Part shown: one piece after another, positions 62,947 to 64,000 of the stretch
Layout of the letters: each line of letters begins with the position of its first letter
Position numbering within the stretch: the first letter of the stretch is position 1
Source of the DNA: Rufibacter sp. XAAS-G3-1
Lineage (GTDB): Bacteria > Bacteroidota > Bacteroidia > Cytophagales > Hymenobacteraceae
Assembly (NCBI RefSeq): GCF_013623775.1
Contig: NZ_JABFAM010000016.1
Coordinates: forward strand, 1 to 64,000
Direction: 5' to 3'
Length of the DNA: 64,000 nt
The notes under the pieces: generated by a model
Databases searched by the model: none
Told to the model about the DNA's origin: nothing
The model's input: the letters and a program-made list of their open reading frames with translations, nothing else
Position numbers and translations under genes: made by a program

Positions 62947-64000
62947 ATGCCAGAGAGCATCTTATCTTCTTCCCCCGTTGCTTCTCGTAACACCCAACCT
63001 TCTGCGGGCCCCTTCCTGCAGGAGGACTTTTTATTGCCCACCAACGCGGCCCGGCAACTGTACCATGAGTACGCCAAAGGGTTGCCCATCATAGATTACC
63101 ACTGCCATCTATCGTCGCAGGCGATGGCGGAGAATAAGAACTACCCCAACCTCACCAGCATCTGGTTGGCCGGAGACCATTACAAATGGCGGGCCTTGCG
63201 CACTTTGGGCATTGACGAAAAGTACATTACCGGGAGCGCCTCAGACGAAGAGAAGTTCCTGAAATGGGCCGGAGCGGTTCCGTACACAGTACGGAACCCG
63301 TTATACCACTGGACGCACATGGAGCTGAAGAACCCGTTTGGGGTGAATGAACTCTTAACGGAGCAAAACGCCCAGGACGTGTACGCGCACTGCAACCAAC
63401 TGCTGCAAAAACCCGAGTTCACTCCGCAGGGACTGCTAACGCACTTCAACGTAGAAATGGTGGGCACCACCGATGACCCTGCGGATGACCTTGCGTTTCA
63501 CCGGTCTTTAGCCGAAAGTAGCCTTAAAACGAAAGTGCGGCCTTCGTTCAGGCCAGACAAAGTGTTCAACCTTTCGGGCGGAGATTCTTTCCGGGACTAT
63601 ATTAGGCTGCTGGCCAGCATCACTGGTTCTGAAATCTTCAACCTGGATACCCTGTTAGAAGCGCTGGAGAAGCGGGTGAACTATTTCCATGAACACGGCT
63701 GCCGCATTGCTGACCATGGGTTGACCAATATGCCCAACGTCTGGGCGGCCGCGGTGAACCTGGAAGATGCTTTCCTGGGTGTATTGGCCGGGAAAGACCA
63801 GGAAGCTGCCCAACACCAGGAGGCCTTTACCTCTTTTCTGCTACTAGAACTGTGCAAAATGTACTACCACAAAGGGTGGGTGCAGCAATTCCACGTGGGC
63901 GCCATCCGGAACAACAACAGCCGCATGCTTCAGGTGAACGGCCCAGATACCGGCTATGACTCCATTGGGGATTATCCCCAAATTCAGAGAATGGCCGCGT
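62947..64000 (+). CDS. uxaC: Glucuronate isomerase (partial, cut by window end)
   Basis: The ATG at 62947 opens a frame that runs to the window end (351 codons visible; the family is about 470). UxaC motifs: IIDYHCHLSSQAMAENK (His metal ligands), WLAGDHYKWRALR, VEMVGTTDDPADD, FRPDKVFN, RIADHGLTN and FHVGAIRNNNSRM. An N-terminal extension of about 25 residues precedes the usual start. It converts D-glucuronate to D-fructuronate. Same operon as uxuA. Confidence 0.96.
   Translation, partial: MPESILSSSPVASRNTQPSAGPFLQEDFLLPTNAARQLYHEYAKGLPIIDYHCHLSSQAMAENKNYPNLTSIWLAGDHYKWRALRTLGIDEKYITGSASDEEKFLKWAGAVPYTVRNPLYHWTHMELKNPFGVNELLTEQNAQDVYAHCNQLLQKPEFTPQGLLTHFNVEMVGTTDDPADDLAFHRSLAESSLKTKVRPSFRPDKVFNLSGGDSFRDYIRLLASITGSEIFNLDTLLEALEKRVNYFHEHGCRIADHGLTNMPNVWAAAVNLEDAFLGVLAGKDQEAAQHQEAFTSFLLLELCKMYYHKGWVQQFHVGAIRNNNSRMLQVNGPDTGYDSIGDYPQIQRMAA

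Overview
The window looks like chromosome from a Bacteroidota bacterium of the order Cytophagales, most like Hymenobacteraceae (Rufibacter/Pontibacter/Hymenobacter type). This is inferred from a SusC/SusD pair, type IX secretion C-terminal sorting domains, LytS/LytTR regulation, a DUF3943 protein, PepSY/TonB iron uptake genes, promoters of the TAnnTTTG type and a moderately high GC content with short intergenic hairpins between most genes. The genus is not proven.

Layout. 0.2-3.1 kb: an AT-rich, apparently transferred PHP-domain/SMC-like ATPase of the TrlF family. 3.2-16.2 kb: housekeeping and accessory genes (SWIM/SNF2 helicase, M3 peptidase lipoprotein, DUF3943 protein, an unknown 144-residue protein, an overlapping HipA-like kinase/DUF3037 pair, a 59-residue small protein, a secreted serine hydrolase). 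16.3-18.6 kb: a LytS-type histidine kinase and LytTR regulator; 21-bp-spaced direct repeats lie upstream of both this pair and the serine hydrolase. 19.5-25.4 kb: a CE15 glucuronoyl esterase with two candidate LacI-type operators upstream, a long repeat-filled gap and an APC permease. 25.4-32.8 kb: a decay zone with an IS982-family relic, a TPP riboswitch ahead of a frameshifted methyltransferase, a regulator fragment, an intact fibre/S74 gene plus a sorting-domain protein, a truncated WYL-type regulator and tRNA-Glu, bracketed by two copies of the tRNA 3' end. 33-47.6 kb: an unknown 438-residue protein, KptA, a tricorn-like S41 protease, a siderophore receptor with a PepSY membrane protein, an amidase, and a P1 peptidase/aminotransferase pair. 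48-64 kb: a glucuronoxylan utilisation locus.

How the genes work together. The right end forms a coherent pathway. A leftward unit carries a LacI regulator, GH67 alpha-glucuronidase, an SDR oxidoreductase and a GH10 xylanase. A rightward unit carries SusC and SusD, then, after a strong terminator, a GH43 enzyme, UxuA and UxaC (cut by the window end). Together they would cleave glucuronoxylan, import oligosaccharides, release glucuronate and convert it through fructuronate and mannonate to 2-keto-3-deoxygluconate; the SDR is the best candidate for the missing fructuronate reductase. LacI-family palindromes of the form TGNAANCGNTTNCA occur at the lacI promoter, over the susC promoter and twice upstream of the distant CE15 gene, so one regulon probably joins the two loci.

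Intergenic space is full of repeats: more than 20 short GTTTnnGGCCTGTTTT-type hairpins, a 205-bp inverted-repeat element (two copies), a roughly 97-bp palindromic element (two copies), a roughly 180-bp repeat with a 28-bp identical core (two copies) and a roughly 110-bp composite repeat (three copies). No enzyme that could move them is visible here.
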